From assembly GCF_021134715.1 (NCBI RefSeq), contig NC_060027.1, positions 1,178,001-1,242,000 of the forward strand: DNA of 64,000 bases, read 5' to 3'. Shown here piece after piece: positions 46,162 through 60,325 of the stretch. Each line of letters starts with the position of its first letter. Position 1 is the first letter of the stretch. The notes under the pieces were generated by a model. That model saw only the letters and a program-made list of their open reading frames with translations, ran no database searches and was not told the origin of the DNA. The position numbers and the translations under genes were made by a program. This stretch comes from Daphnia pulex (Eukaryota > Arthropoda > Branchiopoda > Diplostraca > Daphniidae).

Positions 46162-47241
46162 TTTCAAAACACATCAGCAGTTAGATCTTACAAGAGGCTC
46201 TGGAAACTAACAACAAAAATATATAAGTTTGTGTTGGCAGAATAACAAAGCTAACAAGATTAATTCCTATTTACTTATAAATACCAGAATAAAAATTGTA
46301 CCTGTCGCTTTAAGATGACAAAATATTAGGAAGGCTGTCGTCACTCAATCGCCCTGACGTGCACGTGTCAACTGATTTTAGACAGCAGGGCAGCCGAATT
46401 ATTACGACTCGTTGCTATAGCCACCAACCATCATTTGCCAATTTTCTTAATTCAAAGAAAAGCATATTTAAAAAAAAAAAATTAATTTAAAAATCGTTAT
46501 TTTGGTCTCTGGTTCGGCTACCACATGGCTACTGCTACAAAACTAAATTAATTTTCACACAATCCAATTGGTTTCTTGATTAAAAAGCAAGCACGATTCC
46601 ATCTTTCATTGGAAAACACGATTAGCAAAATTAAAACAAAAACTTTAAGCCAAGAATATAAATGAACGGAAGAAAATCGGAATTCGACAAAAAAAATAAC
46701 AAATTAAGTTTAACAGGTTAATTTTTCGTTGAGCATGTGCAGTACATAGGAATGTACTCAATGTAGGTATCTTAAAGCCAACAAAAAAGAATAAACTAAC
46801 CATTAAACGATGAGAAATTTATTGAAACGACGAGTCATAACCAGTTAACCGCCAGCAATTATCATATTTTAGTGCAAAAGCAACACGATGCGACTGCGTG
46901 TTGTTTTTGTTTGTTATTTCTCACGAAAAACTCTCGCGCCACCTATTGGACATGTTTATACATTCAGTGACAGCGGGATTGCATTGAAAAATCACAAGCA
47001 AACAAAAAACAAAATAAATCAAAACATCCAACACACTCCAGGAAAACACCGGCATCAAAAACTCCATGCAACAGCTCAACTCAATCAAAGAATAGTTGAA
47101 AGGAAAATACAAACCGCGGCTCTCGTGAAAGTAAATAGGTAAATAATGCAGACGAAAACTATCAATCAAATGGCTTGATTCGCAATTGTTGATTACAATA
47201 CGATAAACGATTCTTGGAAGATACAAACGATTCCAAGTAGG

Positions 47242-48830
47242 TGCTAATATGCCAGAATACCATATAGCATGCCAGAATGGAAGACGATTCATTTTTACCT
47301 TGAGTGACCATGCAGTCCATCAAAAATGAGATTCCCTCTCTCCTTAAGTCAATATATAGAAGGTCAGGTATGAGTTTCCGTTTCCGGGTTTAAAAAAAAA
47401 AGAAATGAATCATGCGAATATTTCCGATATTCGATTGACAGGAGTGCCCAGCATATTCCGGACATTACGACATATCTGTATAACAGATAGAAAGTGCCGC
47501 TATACATGGGATTTCTGACAAAGTATCGAATTATAGTGTTGCCCAATAACTAAATTTACATTCACCTTTTTAGACAAGTCAGCAGAGTGACGTTGCTGGG
47601 CGTGATACTGGCTGTTTTGTGCGTGATGGTGTAATTTCTTTTCTATACAGCAAAAAAAAGGGAAAATCTAATTTTTCTTGTTGACTGGCTGCACTAACAC
47701 CAGCATTTATTATTTCCTGAACGGAAACGATCAACATTTTTCAAATCTGATAAAAGAAATTTACAAAACAAAAAAATTAAATTACGAACGTAATAAAAAA
47801 CTGGTTATTCTAATCAATTATTCCCGCAAAAAATAGATGCGCTTCGTTGAACCGAGAGCACATTTTTCTTCATTCTCAGATAGTTGTTGTTGGTGTTTTT
47901 GTTTCATCTTCGTGGAGGTATTTTCTGCTAATTATTGTCTCCGGAAGAACATTATCCCGTCGAATTTTGACTTTGCCACGAGGAAAAAGCTGAAGGTCAT
48001 ACGAAAACGTTATTTAGCCAAAGAAATGTTCCGGGAGTCTAACCTTTTTTTTAATCACCAGTTTTACAGTGAAGCTACTGTTATTTTCACGTGAAAATCG
48101 GCGCTGGGCGAATCACGATTATTTTTTGGAAACGAGATCTTTTCGTGCTGTTTTTATTTTATACCGTCGTGATGATGTAGCACCGCGGGGTTCTTCTTCT
48201 TTCTTTTTTTAAATCCGCCCGTGCTCATTTGCACACACCGCCCACTCGGAGACAACGCCGGAAGCCAATTTTCAGGTTTCCTTGTATATTCGCACAAAAA
48301 CTCTCATCAGCAGTTCAATTCGTTGGCAGCTTTTTCCACACACACACACTCAATGGTCGTCACGAAAAACAGAAAACTGATGATGACATCCAATCCACTC
48401 AAATACGGTTGAAGAAACAAAGAGCATCGGGTATCTTATCAACGTTGCCAGCAGCCAAAAAGATCTAATTACAATTCGAATGCAAATTGCAAACAGATAT
48501 CTCAGATCAACATGTGCATGATAACAATTCAATATTTATTTCGACACTTGATTGCAAGAAGGAATATCTGGTTATGACATACGTATTACGTATAGGAGAG
48601 TGACGATCATTTTTGAATCTCGAGCCTGTTATTGGTCAAGTTAATTTAAATGAGATTTTTTCGAAAAATATAGCATGACGAGTACCAATACATTATTTAG
48701 GTTGGACTTGTGTGTGTGTGTTGGAGATGGGAATTCTCACGACTGTGAAGCCAGCACGAAACGAGTATTTATATACGCTTTACACGTTTCGTTTTGATTG
48801 TGCACTTTTTTTTTCTTCTTTCGTTGCAGA
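47242..48830. other. intergenic, no supported gene
   Basis: Unique AT-rich sequence right of segmental duplication copy 2. It has short CA/GT runs near 48340 and 48710 and no exon chain. Confidence 0.5.
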
Positions 48831-49963
48831 TCAATTGTTCCTTGAAATCACGCCGGATGCGCCCCGCGAATCCGGTTCTTTATCAGCGCTGCCAATCTCT
48901 GAATAAAGTATTTGTCTTGAGGCATCTGATGTTCCGTCGCTGCTGTTGTTGCCAAGCTTCTCTGCTGGCCCGACGACGACCCGCATCACCAACGCCTTCA
49001 CATTCTTCATAATGATGGACTCTGCTGTACTGTTGTCAGCGGGAGCCGTGACAGGTCGTCCGATGTAGCGTGGATGGCGCAGCTCGGTCGCTGATAAAAC
49101 TACATTGTTGTTGTAAGCATCCTCATCCATCTGCTGCTGTCTCGTGCTGTTCCGCGCTTGAGACGCCACGGTCACTACCAACACGGCCACGATGCAAACC
49201 ACTAACTGTGTGTATAACAAGAATCAATCAAATAACTGCGTAATAGTCATGTTATTAATAATGAGCACTTACCACACTGAAAACGGCGACCAGATATTTG
49301 GGTTTTCGATTTGTCGTCGTTGTCGTCGTCAATTCTGTAGCTGTTGGCTTCACCGGTTTCCCGCTCACGATCGTCATGGTCTTGATGTCGGATGTGGAAT
49401 GATTGGTAGGAAACATCGACTGCCGGCTTCTATAGGCGAGAAACTTGCGTTCGTATCTTTATACGACAAAACAAAGGTGCAATGAGTCAGCCAAAATAGG
49501 AAACAACAACAACACAGCGAGAGGGTCCACAGTTCACGTCGTGGGTGGAATTTCGTTCCCCATCGGAAAATTTTTAAGCTCCGGCACGACACTTCCGGGC
49601 ACACTGAGTCACCAGCACGCGAGAGAGATTTCTATGTGAATCAACCCGCGACCGAATAACACGCGATGTGCACGGCAAACCAAACCGAACAAATCAAATC
49701 CTTAACTCATTTTCGGGAGTAGACATATGATTGTCTTATAAATTATTAAATGAGATAATGAAAGGATGTGAATCATTGGTTTGAATAGCTTTTTAAACAG
49801 AAAAACGATTCGCCAAAAATTATTTTAAAAGTTGCAATCAAAATTGAATTATCACTTACCGGCGTGAATTGAAATTGTCACGAATAGATTTTTTAAAAAC
49901 TCCGTCACCGGGAGTGGTGTGCTTGAAAAGACTGTTGGAGGTCGAATGGATCGTGTCGTCCAT
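48831..49963 (-). CDS. small type II membrane protein, family unknown
   Basis: Three exons: 49860-49963, 49273-49429 and 48831-49205, in phase, 211 residues. The first exon (MDDTIHSTSNSLFKHTTPG) is too short to stand out alone. It joins by a split Arg codon to the second, which has an open frame upstream of a second ATG at 49377. About 80 polar residues with a Thr run precede one hydrophobic span (YLVAVFSVLVVCIVAVLVVTVA), followed by an N-glycosylation-rich segment (NST, NSS). No signal peptide and a basic flank before the span suggest an N-in, C-out orientation. No family was recognised. The residues after the span could also be shed. Confidence 0.65.
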
Positions 49964-50727
49964 CAGACGCTCTCTTTATTTCTTCCTTTGAAAGAGAAAC
50001 ACAAAAAGTATCAATAAGAAGAAGGAAACAAAAAACCTGTTCTTTCATGGGCGCTCCAGGACAAAGGGGAAGACCCTGGAGAGGGGTTCACATATTTCTG
50101 CAGGTATGAAGAAGAAGAAGAGATAAACGAGGCAGAGCTGGCTGGAGGATATCAGCCTCGAAGGCTTTTTAAGGGTATCGTGAGAAGAAAAACTTTCTTT
50201 TTGACAGCAGGATACTCATACATATAGCGCCCACTGGTTGCCTTCCCTTCCATCAATCTTACCTAAAACTCGCCCACCCGTTTTCTAAGCTTTCACTATT
50301 TACCAGGGGATTTCGTCACTAGTTCCGGAAAATTTCTCAGAAATACCAAAAACAGTTCACCCGATCAATAATTGTTCTACAGGGATTTCCGTCTAATCCT
50401 TTCAAACTGCTACGGTCAGACATTTTTTAAAAACAAGGTTTAGTAATACTGAGTTCTTTTTTATTCGTTTATCCTTTACCGGCAGCAAAAAAGACACAAA
50501 AATAAAAAAAAATTAACCTGACTGGATTGTTATGCATGAAAACTTTCGAAAGGCCATGTCCAACTAATTAACACGGGGGGCAAACTGAGGGGAAGGCGTT
50601 TTTAAATATACAACTGCTTAATGAAGAGATCGTATTGAGAACAAGAAGGAAAAAAAAAATAGCCAACTGTTGAGAAAATAATCGGACCACAGCCTCTCTG
50701 GAGAAAATAATAAAGAAATTTTTCTTA
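49964..50727. other. intergenic between the membrane protein and CHK2
   Basis: Promoter side of the membrane-protein gene and 3' flank of CHK2. No gene was seen. Confidence 0.5.
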
Positions 50728-52474
<1,747 letters not shown>

Positions 52475-52946
52475 CTTTAAACAGATGATATAACCAGTTG
52501 TGAAAACCCTTGTCACACATCTAACATAAGAAACTTGGTGAAATATACGATCACCACGTTTGAAATTTTTTATTTGAACGTAGTCTGTAATATGTCCTTG
52601 AATCACTGTTCTGAGACTAAATTTTTTTTTTCACAACAAGACGTTGTCAATTTTTCAATTCAAGGCATTTTGGTCGAGACTTAACCTTGACTTTTTTAAA
52701 TGGCTTAAAATTTTGATAAAAAATTATAGATCTCTTTCCCAAATTATTTATCTTAATTTAATCATCTTTTATGTCAATTCGTTAAAAAATAATCAAAAAT
52801 CCGGATATTATTGTTTGACCGACCATTAGAGCCTCCCCTTTGTAGAAGGGCATTGGTTTTTCATTATTGTCATTTTTTTTCTTAATTAATCGTCTTCAAT
52901 TGAAGATTGGAGATTTATCGCAAATTAATATTGACTGTGGGGAAGC
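52475..52946. promoter_or_regulatory. shared divergent promoter region, CHK2 / REXO1
   Basis: The two start codons point away from each other across 472 bases of AT-rich sequence. No TATA box stands out on either side. Shared regulation is an inference from spacing. Confidence 0.4.
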
Positions 52947-55900
52947 ATGCTTCCGTCAGTTGGATACTTCAAAAGTATCGTCTGTCCTTATTTCGAAAAT
53001 GAGTCGTGTGAGAGGCCACATTGTCAATTCCGACACGAACACTTGCCTGTTCGAGCACCTAAACCAACTGTGGTCCTCAGAAGTATGCATGTTTTTGTCT
53101 ATTATGCAACACAAAAGAGCAATACTAACTGCTTTTATACCTTTGCAGCTCATGATCCTGGCCCATCTCAAGGATCTCAAGAAGGAGAAAATTCTTCGTC
53201 AATCGAGCAGATAGTGTCTGAAGCTGTCAAACGGGTCCTAAAGGAAAATGGACAGCTTTTGGAGAATTTTGATGCCTCCAAAATTATGGAACTTGTTGGC
53301 CAGCAGAAGCTGGTTGAGAAGGTTGTGGAACATCTTGCCCCTCCTGTCAGTCCCAAGAAAGTTGAAGGAAATCCTAGAGAATCTAGCCATAAAAGCAAAA
53401 GTCACAAATCCTACAACATACCTGTCGGAACCCCCGCCTATACTCCTACGCCCATTGCTGTTCTCAAGAAAGGCATAACAACCCCTTCGAAAGTGGAAAA
53501 TTATGAACCCACAAAACCATCTTCTGGACGGGTAGCCACTTACAAACCCAGCAGTAAGGTTGCTGCCAAATCAGAAGAGACCTATACACCATCCACTTTG
53601 GAAAGCACTTCAATCCCGTCTAGAGTAGATAATTATGTGCCTAGAAACTCATCCACTAGTTCAACTGCCACCTACAAGCCTAGCAAAGTCGTCTCAATTA
53701 AAACAGAAGAAGGTTACACCCCTCCCTCCACGTTAGAAAACACTCCCGACGTCAACTACACACCGAGTAGTAGGGATTCAGATAACATCATCAGTGATCG
53801 CTACACCCCTCCGTCCAATTTGAACTGCGACGTCGACTACCAGCCAACCACTCGAGAATTGAGCTCTGTTGAACCGTCGTATTCTCCCAGTTGTTCAACA
53901 TTCGAATCTGGAATCGCCGATTACTCGCCCAGCTCTATCTCGACTCTATCCACCGAGCCGAGTTACAGTCCAGCACCGACCAGTAGCAGCGTTTCGTTCG
54001 AAGTTGACTACACGCCCAGCTCTTTGGCCAGCGGCCAGCAGCTGACACCTGAAAAATACCTCGAACTTTTCGAAGATGCGGAAGAGGCCAGCGAGTCCGA
54101 GTCGAAGAAGAAACACCGAAAGACCAAAGAGGAGGAAAGGCGGAAAAGGGAAAAGGAGAAAGAGCGTGAAAGAGAAAAGGAACGACGCCGGCGGAAAGAG
54201 AAGGAAAGAGAAAGGGAAAAGGAAAAGAAGAAAAGTAGTCGTTCAAGTTCAGATCAAGATTCCAAATCAAAACATTCAAGCAATAAAAAATCGGGTAGTT
54301 CCAGTTCCAGTCCCAAGAAGAGCAAATCTTCAGAATCTAAAAAATCCGAGTCTAAATCTGAAGAATCTAAGTCATCTAAACACGATGTGGAAATGGAGTC
54401 GGACTCTGACGTGGACGAAGAGTGCTACCGAATATTCAAGGTAAGATTTAAAAAATTGTGTACGTAAAACTCGTTTAGGTTTTAATTACTGCCCAATTTA
54501 TTTAGGAATACAAACCGAGTGCAACTAGCAGCAGCAACGGACAAGCTGACGATCACAAGAAGCGGAAATCGGAAGATGTGCCTCCCGTTTCAGAGGCGAT
54601 TATTCCCGTGAAGAAGCAGCGGGTAGCTCATACTCATGTCGACGCTCCAGTCCGACCGTCCAGCCTTGTTCGTGCCAAACCTGCACGCCTTACTCCGGGC
54701 ATGATGATGATTGACCGTTTCAAAAGCTTCCAAGAGGCCAAAGCGGCGAGCGGAGAGCAATCTTGGCCACAGCTTTCGTCCACTTCACAACGGATTGCTG
54801 CTCCACGTCCATCGCCTTCGTCGTCATCCGGTGGAGCAGAAAAGAAGCGCATCGCCCATGTTCCTAACGTGATGGGTATGCTTACCTCTAGACCCAAAGC
54901 TGCTGCTCCGGCGACTGTTACGCCTGGTCTTCCGGCTGGTTCGGGATTGCCGACCAACCAGCAACAACCAACGACGCTGCAGAGAGCCGCCTTACCTGGA
55001 AACAACGCTTTCCGGCGACCTGTTCCCAACAAAGCAGCTGGGCCACCCGTTCCGGCAGTGAAAGCTCCGCCGCCCAAACTTCCACGTCCCATGATAGCGA
55101 TTGAACTGGGCTGTCGGGTGCCGGCCAATATTCGACAAAAGTATCTCAACATCCTGGTGGACGAAACGCTCAAAATTTACGACCGGGAAGAAGATGCTTA
55201 TGAAAGAGCCGTCGAAGAAGAAAGGCAGTCCTATGCCAAGTGTAGCAGTAGGATCGTGTACGCCAACGTCATCACCAACGTAGTCCAGCGCATCCGGCGA
55301 GAAGCTGAAAGTAACAGCAATCCGAGTTCCACTATTCAAAGTATGAAATTCATTTTCCCCCATAATTTGGTTATCAATTTAAATTTTTCCTTTTTCACAT
55401 CCAGATGACAAGAAGATGATGTCCCACTCGGCTGTATTGGCTGGCAAAGGAGGAGCCACCGTGTCTTGGAGTATTGAAAAGCCAAAATCAAGCAAGATCG
55501 ATTCCAGTCTCTTGAAAGGAGCAACCCTGTACAAACTGATGGAACGACACCTCCTCACTCTGGAGCAACAGGATTTCAATGGGTTTCCACGACCGGATCC
55601 CAATGAAAGAGGTCGAGCCCTCGTCAATCCCATCAACAAATTCCGCACAAAGCCGAGTGTCCACCTAGCACCTGACGAGCGCAATTGCGATCGATGTAGT
55701 AAAGTTTACAAAGTCAACAGTAAAGGCCTAGCCGTCAAACAGTTGAGTCGACAATTTCATCATTATCTTTTATGATAGTTGTTGTAAAACTTTTTAAATT
55801 TTTATAGGGACGACACCTGTTCCTACCATTGGGGCAAACCCTTCGCCCGTCGCGGTGAGACTCGTTATACCTGCTGCAAAGGGGAGGCCAATTCCGACGG

Positions 55901-56638
55901 TTGTTCCGTGGGAAAATGGCACGTAAGTGATACCGGAAGTCTGATCAACCTCAAGGGATTTGTGCGGACGATGTCCAAAACGCCGCCACCCGACGGCAAC
56001 TACGGCGTCTACGCGCTGGATTGCGAGATGTGCTACACGACGGAAGGGCCTGAGCTCACGCGAGTCACCGTTATCTCGTCTGATTGCAAAACGGTTTACG
56101 AGACGCTCGTCATGCCGGACAATCCAATTCTCGATCACAACACGCGATTCAGTGGCATCACCGAAGAGGACTTGCTTAACGTCAAGACGACCATCCGAGA
56201 CGTCCAGGCCGTTCTGCTCAGCAAGTTTTCCGACAAGACCATCCTGATCGGACACAGTTTCGACAGTGATTTACGAGCCTTGCGGGTATAAATTAAGGCC
56301 GAATCCGGGTTTCCGTTTGTCCGTTATTAATCATTCCAATTGTTGTTTTCTTTCCAGATGATACACGACACAGTCGTCGACACTAGCGTCGTGTTTCCGC
56401 ATTCCAGAGGCCCACCTTACAAAAAAGCTTTACGGACATTGTGCGGCGACATTTTGCAAAAGATCATCCAGAACGATGGTATTTTACATTTGACCGTTTT
56501 CTTAGACTCATCGGTCTTAGAAACTTGACATTTCTTAATTTGATTTTAGTTGGAGGTCACGACAGTGCAGAGGACGCTATTGCGTGCATGGAACTAATGA
56601 TGTGGAAAATCAAACAAGATTTAAAGCAACTCAAGTAA
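52947..56638 (+). CDS. rexo1: REXO1-type RNA 3'-5' exonuclease
   Basis: Seven exons (52947-53082, 53149-54440, 54506-55340, 55405-55741, 55808-56285, 56358-56478, 56550-56638) encode 1095 residues. The start MLPSVGYFKSIVCPYF opens the REXO1 CCCH finger (C-x9-C-x3-H, ending FRHEH). Then comes a region of about 13 repeats of the form (D/S/T)Y-x-P-(S/T), a very charged KEKERERE/Ser-rich stretch, and an Ala/Pro linker. Next is a Cys-rich knuckle (CDRCSKVY, YTCCKG) and the DEDDh exonuclease: D938/E940 in ALDCEM, HSFDSDLRAL, and the final GGHDSAEDA. REXO1 homologues bind Elongin A and trim RNA 3' ends in the nucleus. AATAAA lies at 56665, 27 nt after the stop. The 55741 donor (GTTGAG) is unusual. 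Confidence 0.92.
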
Positions 56639-57281
56639 AAAAGAAAAGGAGCTTAAGTCGCCAAAATAAATGACCGGACCTGGAGAAATAACAAAAAACA
56701 AATCGTCGCCATTGTTTTGATGTTTTTCTCTTTCCTTTCTTTTTCTGTTTGATTTGTTTCCTCCCCTAAAATTACGGCGTTTAATCAAATGCAGGGTTTA
56801 TCACTACTTCATCATTTCGCAGCTCATTACCTCCTCATTTATGATTTATTTCCTTCTTCTTCTTCTTCGACTTTCTCACTCAAAATTCAATGCGCTTCTG
56901 AAATTTAGAGCCGTTTTCTCTCTGTTTCCGTGTGTTTCTTTCCCTCCTTTGTTTGTTTCCAGTATCGATCTCCCTCACATCGTATCGAGATTGGGAGGTG
57001 CTGTTTTGTTTGTTTTTTTCTCGTAAACCTAATTAATACTTCAATAATTTATAATTTCAAACAAAAATGTACTGCCCGTCTGCTTATCGCTTTGGGTTGG
57101 AGTAAGACAAGTGATCGGTCCAATTTTCTATTCGTAGGACACAACAAGCTTTGAATTACGAGGATAATAAAATTATGTTTGTTACAAACGTCTCAACGAA
57201 TGGAAAAAAGTGAAGAGCAAATAAAATAATGTTAAAAAAGTCAAAACAAGTAACAAGAAATCTCATATTGGTTTTTAAATA
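56639..57281. other. 3' flanks of convergent REXO1 and CLIP genes
   Basis: Holds the REXO1 polyadenylation signal AATAAA (56665-56670) and pyrimidine-rich spacer. No separate gene is supported. Confidence 0.5.
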
Positions 57282-60200
57282 TTATTCCGGTTTGATTAGC
57301 GTAGCCCCATTGATCCCTCGGACGGTCACTGATGACGGTCTCACCATAATCCCGCGATTAGCTATTACATAACAACAGCAATTGGTAATCGGGTAAAAGT
57401 GAATCACAAAAATAAATATTTTACCTTTGCAGTTAAAATAGCGATGGCCCTGGACACAGCCATCATGCCTACCAACGTGATCGCGCATTTCAAGACCTAA
57501 TTTAGACATTGGAATTTCAAACGGTTACATTTAAAATGTTATTGGCCAAAGTAGGGAAAAAAATAATGTGGGAATCAATTATCGATTGTTTTACCCAACC
57601 AGATGCCTTCGGCGAATTGCACACGACCGATGTATTTAATAACGCCCACCTGGTGGTTAAAGAGGACATTCATCCCCAGGTCCAGCCAGTGCTGATTGGC
57701 CTTTTTCTTGGTCGGTTTGATTGTTTCGATGAGCGTTATGCTCTGCCATCCCGGTTTGTTGCTGTCGATTCTGAAATAGGACGACATCCAAACGATTAGC
57801 GCTGCTAAACATCCGGAACGGCGTGGGGGGGAAATGATTTATTACTTTGAACCAAGCGACCGCGGACCCTGGCCAGCTGATGACGGGGAATTGGAAAATA
57901 ATGATTCATTGGCTCGGTGCTGGGTGGACAGGCTGCGCCGCATGGTAGACGGAGCGGAGCTGGGTGCAGGTTTGGCCGGTAAATTCAAACTCGAACGACG
58001 GGTAAGTGTCGTCGCCCTGCGCGGCGGTTCCGGTTCAACGTGTATCCTAGTGGACAAAACAAAAGTTAATTTTTTGTTACGTGTGTCTGCTGAACCGAAA
58101 TCATCAATTTATCATTTTACTTTTGGAGTTTGCTTCCAGTGGCGAAAACGCCGTGCTTTTCTGGGCAGCTGAAATAGCGGACACCTTGCACTGATCCGCT
58201 GTTGCGCCCTTCCGGTTTGTCCAGCTCAACACCATACCACAAGCCGCTGGCAAATTTGGTCTCTCCGCGAAATCGGACGACTCCTCGGTGGCGAGTTCCG
58301 TTCAGAGTCGTCACCATCACTTTGTCGCCGACGTTGATCTCTTCCACCTTGACGGGCGTCTTGGTTACATCTGAAATTTTATAAAATAAACGTTAGACAA
58401 ATTTTATTTTGAATATTAGAAAAAGTTCTAAAATAGTTACTGGTGGGACTTTTTGACACATTCAGTTGGCGGATGCTGGATGCCTTTAGGGTGATGGTTG
58501 ACTGGTATCCGCTGGAAGAACTGGGGTATTTAGAAACGCGATTTAGAGGTACAAACAGGCCTGGAGGTAATAATAACCCAAAGGGAGCAATTAAAATTTA
58601 GTATTTGGAAATAATAGGAAATATGTTTACCGTGATTGGGTGAACATTTGAAGTAGATGGTGTCCTGGATAATACCGTCGTTTTTGCCTTCCGGCGTATC
58701 CAGCTCTACACCAACCCAAACTCCGGAAGCAAAGTCCACCGTTCCGCAATATCTGCAATGACAATTACAAACTGTCAGTACTTTTGTATCGAATAACTTG
58801 TAAAAATTATTACCTTAGCGTAGCTCCTTTGGCTTTGTCCACCAATATTCGATCGCCAACGTTAAGCCACATGGTTTTAAGCATAGCTCTTCCGGCCACA
58901 CTCTCAGCTGCTTTCTTGTAGCCATTTCTGCCCGGCGACTTGTTGCCGGACTTGCTTTCTCTTGACAGAATGTCTTGCAATTGTCCGATAATCTGCTCCG
59001 TGTGTGGAATGTGCTCGTACTTGGATCCATCCGGAATACATTCTGCAATGGTTTGACATAAAAAATTGGTCTGGCACTAATAAGTAATAACTGTTTAATA
59101 CCTAACGGAGTGCGTCCAAGATTATCCTTCAACTTGGTATTGGCGCCAAATTCAACCAGGACGAGTGCGCTGTTGACGGCTAAATTATGAGCGGCGATGT
59201 GGAGTGCGGAGCCGTTCTCGTATTCGTTACAAGGACTGTCAATATCAATCGCCTGATTGGCGTTGAGCAAAATCTTGGTGATGGGCTCCGAGTCGAACAG
59301 GGCGGCGTAGTGCAACGGCGTCATCTGGGTCCACCTGCAACGGGCGTAAATATCTGCCCCACGGGATATCAAATCTTGGACCACCTTTGAAAATAAATAG
59401 AAATTTAATTATGTGGTCTCGTTAAAAATAAATAAAGAAATAACCTCAGCGGCCACTTGGGGATCTCCAATACCAGCGGCCCCGGCCTTACAGGCGAAAT
59501 GGAGCAGCGTCATGTCTGATAAGGAGTCACGGTCATTGACATGGCCGTTCCGCTCCAACACCTGTCAACAATTGATTTGGATTGTCTTTATTACCCACCA
59601 ATAGAACCTGATCTACCATTCAGAAATATCCACAATTGTTGTCTCTGTGTGACAATTGAGGTCTCTGAGCTACGGCCACGGACCGGTGCGGCTAACAAGT
59701 CTCAACAACCAGTACACGAAGGAGAGAGAGAAGTTTATAATTGGGTTTCCCCCTCCTTCACGTTTTGGGGGTCCCGTTAGGAGGGAAACAAACAAGACAA
59801 GTCCGACAGGAAGCGGAAGACATAAGAATTAATGGTTATCTTTCTTGCAAGGGGAAAACTTGATATATTCAAAAGTGTTTGTGTCTTCTTCAAAAGTCCG
59901 TTGGAAAACGATAAAAGTTTACGACTTGATGATGGCCGTTTCGTCATTTCTCACCTGTTGAATGCAGAACTTGATGGATCGCTGAGTGTGTGGGTTCCAC
60001 TGGCGCATCACGGCGAATATTTGCGAAATGCTCGTTTGCGGATTGACAAACACCTGCAGACATTTCAAGCAGCTCAGGTCGAAATAGGCAGCATCCGTCA
60101 GCTGACATTGCGTGCAGAGTGGAGCCTCCGCCGGCGGATGGGTCACTGGATACGATCTCGTTTGATCCGCCTAAGAATTTAATTCCAAATTAATTTCCTA

Positions 60201-60325
60201 ATCGATTTAAAAATATTTTTTAAGAATAATAATAAAAATCAACGTACAAACATTACCTCGCTGTCAAATGACGAATCTCCGTCGTAATCCAGATGAAGTG
60301 ATGAACGATCAGCCGGAATGATCAT
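57282..60325 (-). CDS. CLIP3/4-like protein: ankyrin repeats and three CAP-Gly domains
   Basis: Twelve exons (60257-60325, 59955-60170, 59445-59561, 59102-59384, 58814-59042, 58631-58752, 58441-58560, 58121-58370, 57846-58046, 57595-57770, 57425-57496, 57282-57361) give 644 residues. The N-terminus has a CTQCQ/CLKC cysteine pair. Ankyrin repeats follow at about 100-230 (MTLLHFACKAGA, MTPLHYAALFDS, GSALHIAAHNLA). CAP-Gly 1 lies at about 288-345 (GKNDG), CAP-Gly 2 at about 398-462 (GRNSG, FASGLWYGVELD) and CAP-Gly 3 at about 565-630 (GRHDG). A Ser/Pro/Arg linker separates 2 and 3. CAP-Gly domains bind the EEY tail of tubulin and EB proteins, so a microtubule or Golgi-trafficking role is expected. 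Three CAP-Gly domains fit CLIP4 better than CLIP3. Confidence 0.92.

Larger units (their letters stand above)
41342..47241. repeat. segmental duplication, copy 2
   Basis: Counterpart of 23563-29741 at near identity. It lacks about 170 bp found near 24.07-24.23 kb in copy 1 and the 327-bp tandem duplication. It carries an inserted inverted exon fragment at 42560-42707. Beyond 47241 the sequence is unique. Confidence 0.95.

Noticed and set aside
54634-55173. Minus-strand 179-residue frame
   Set aside because: Antisense shadow of the Ala/Pro-rich REXO1 linker.
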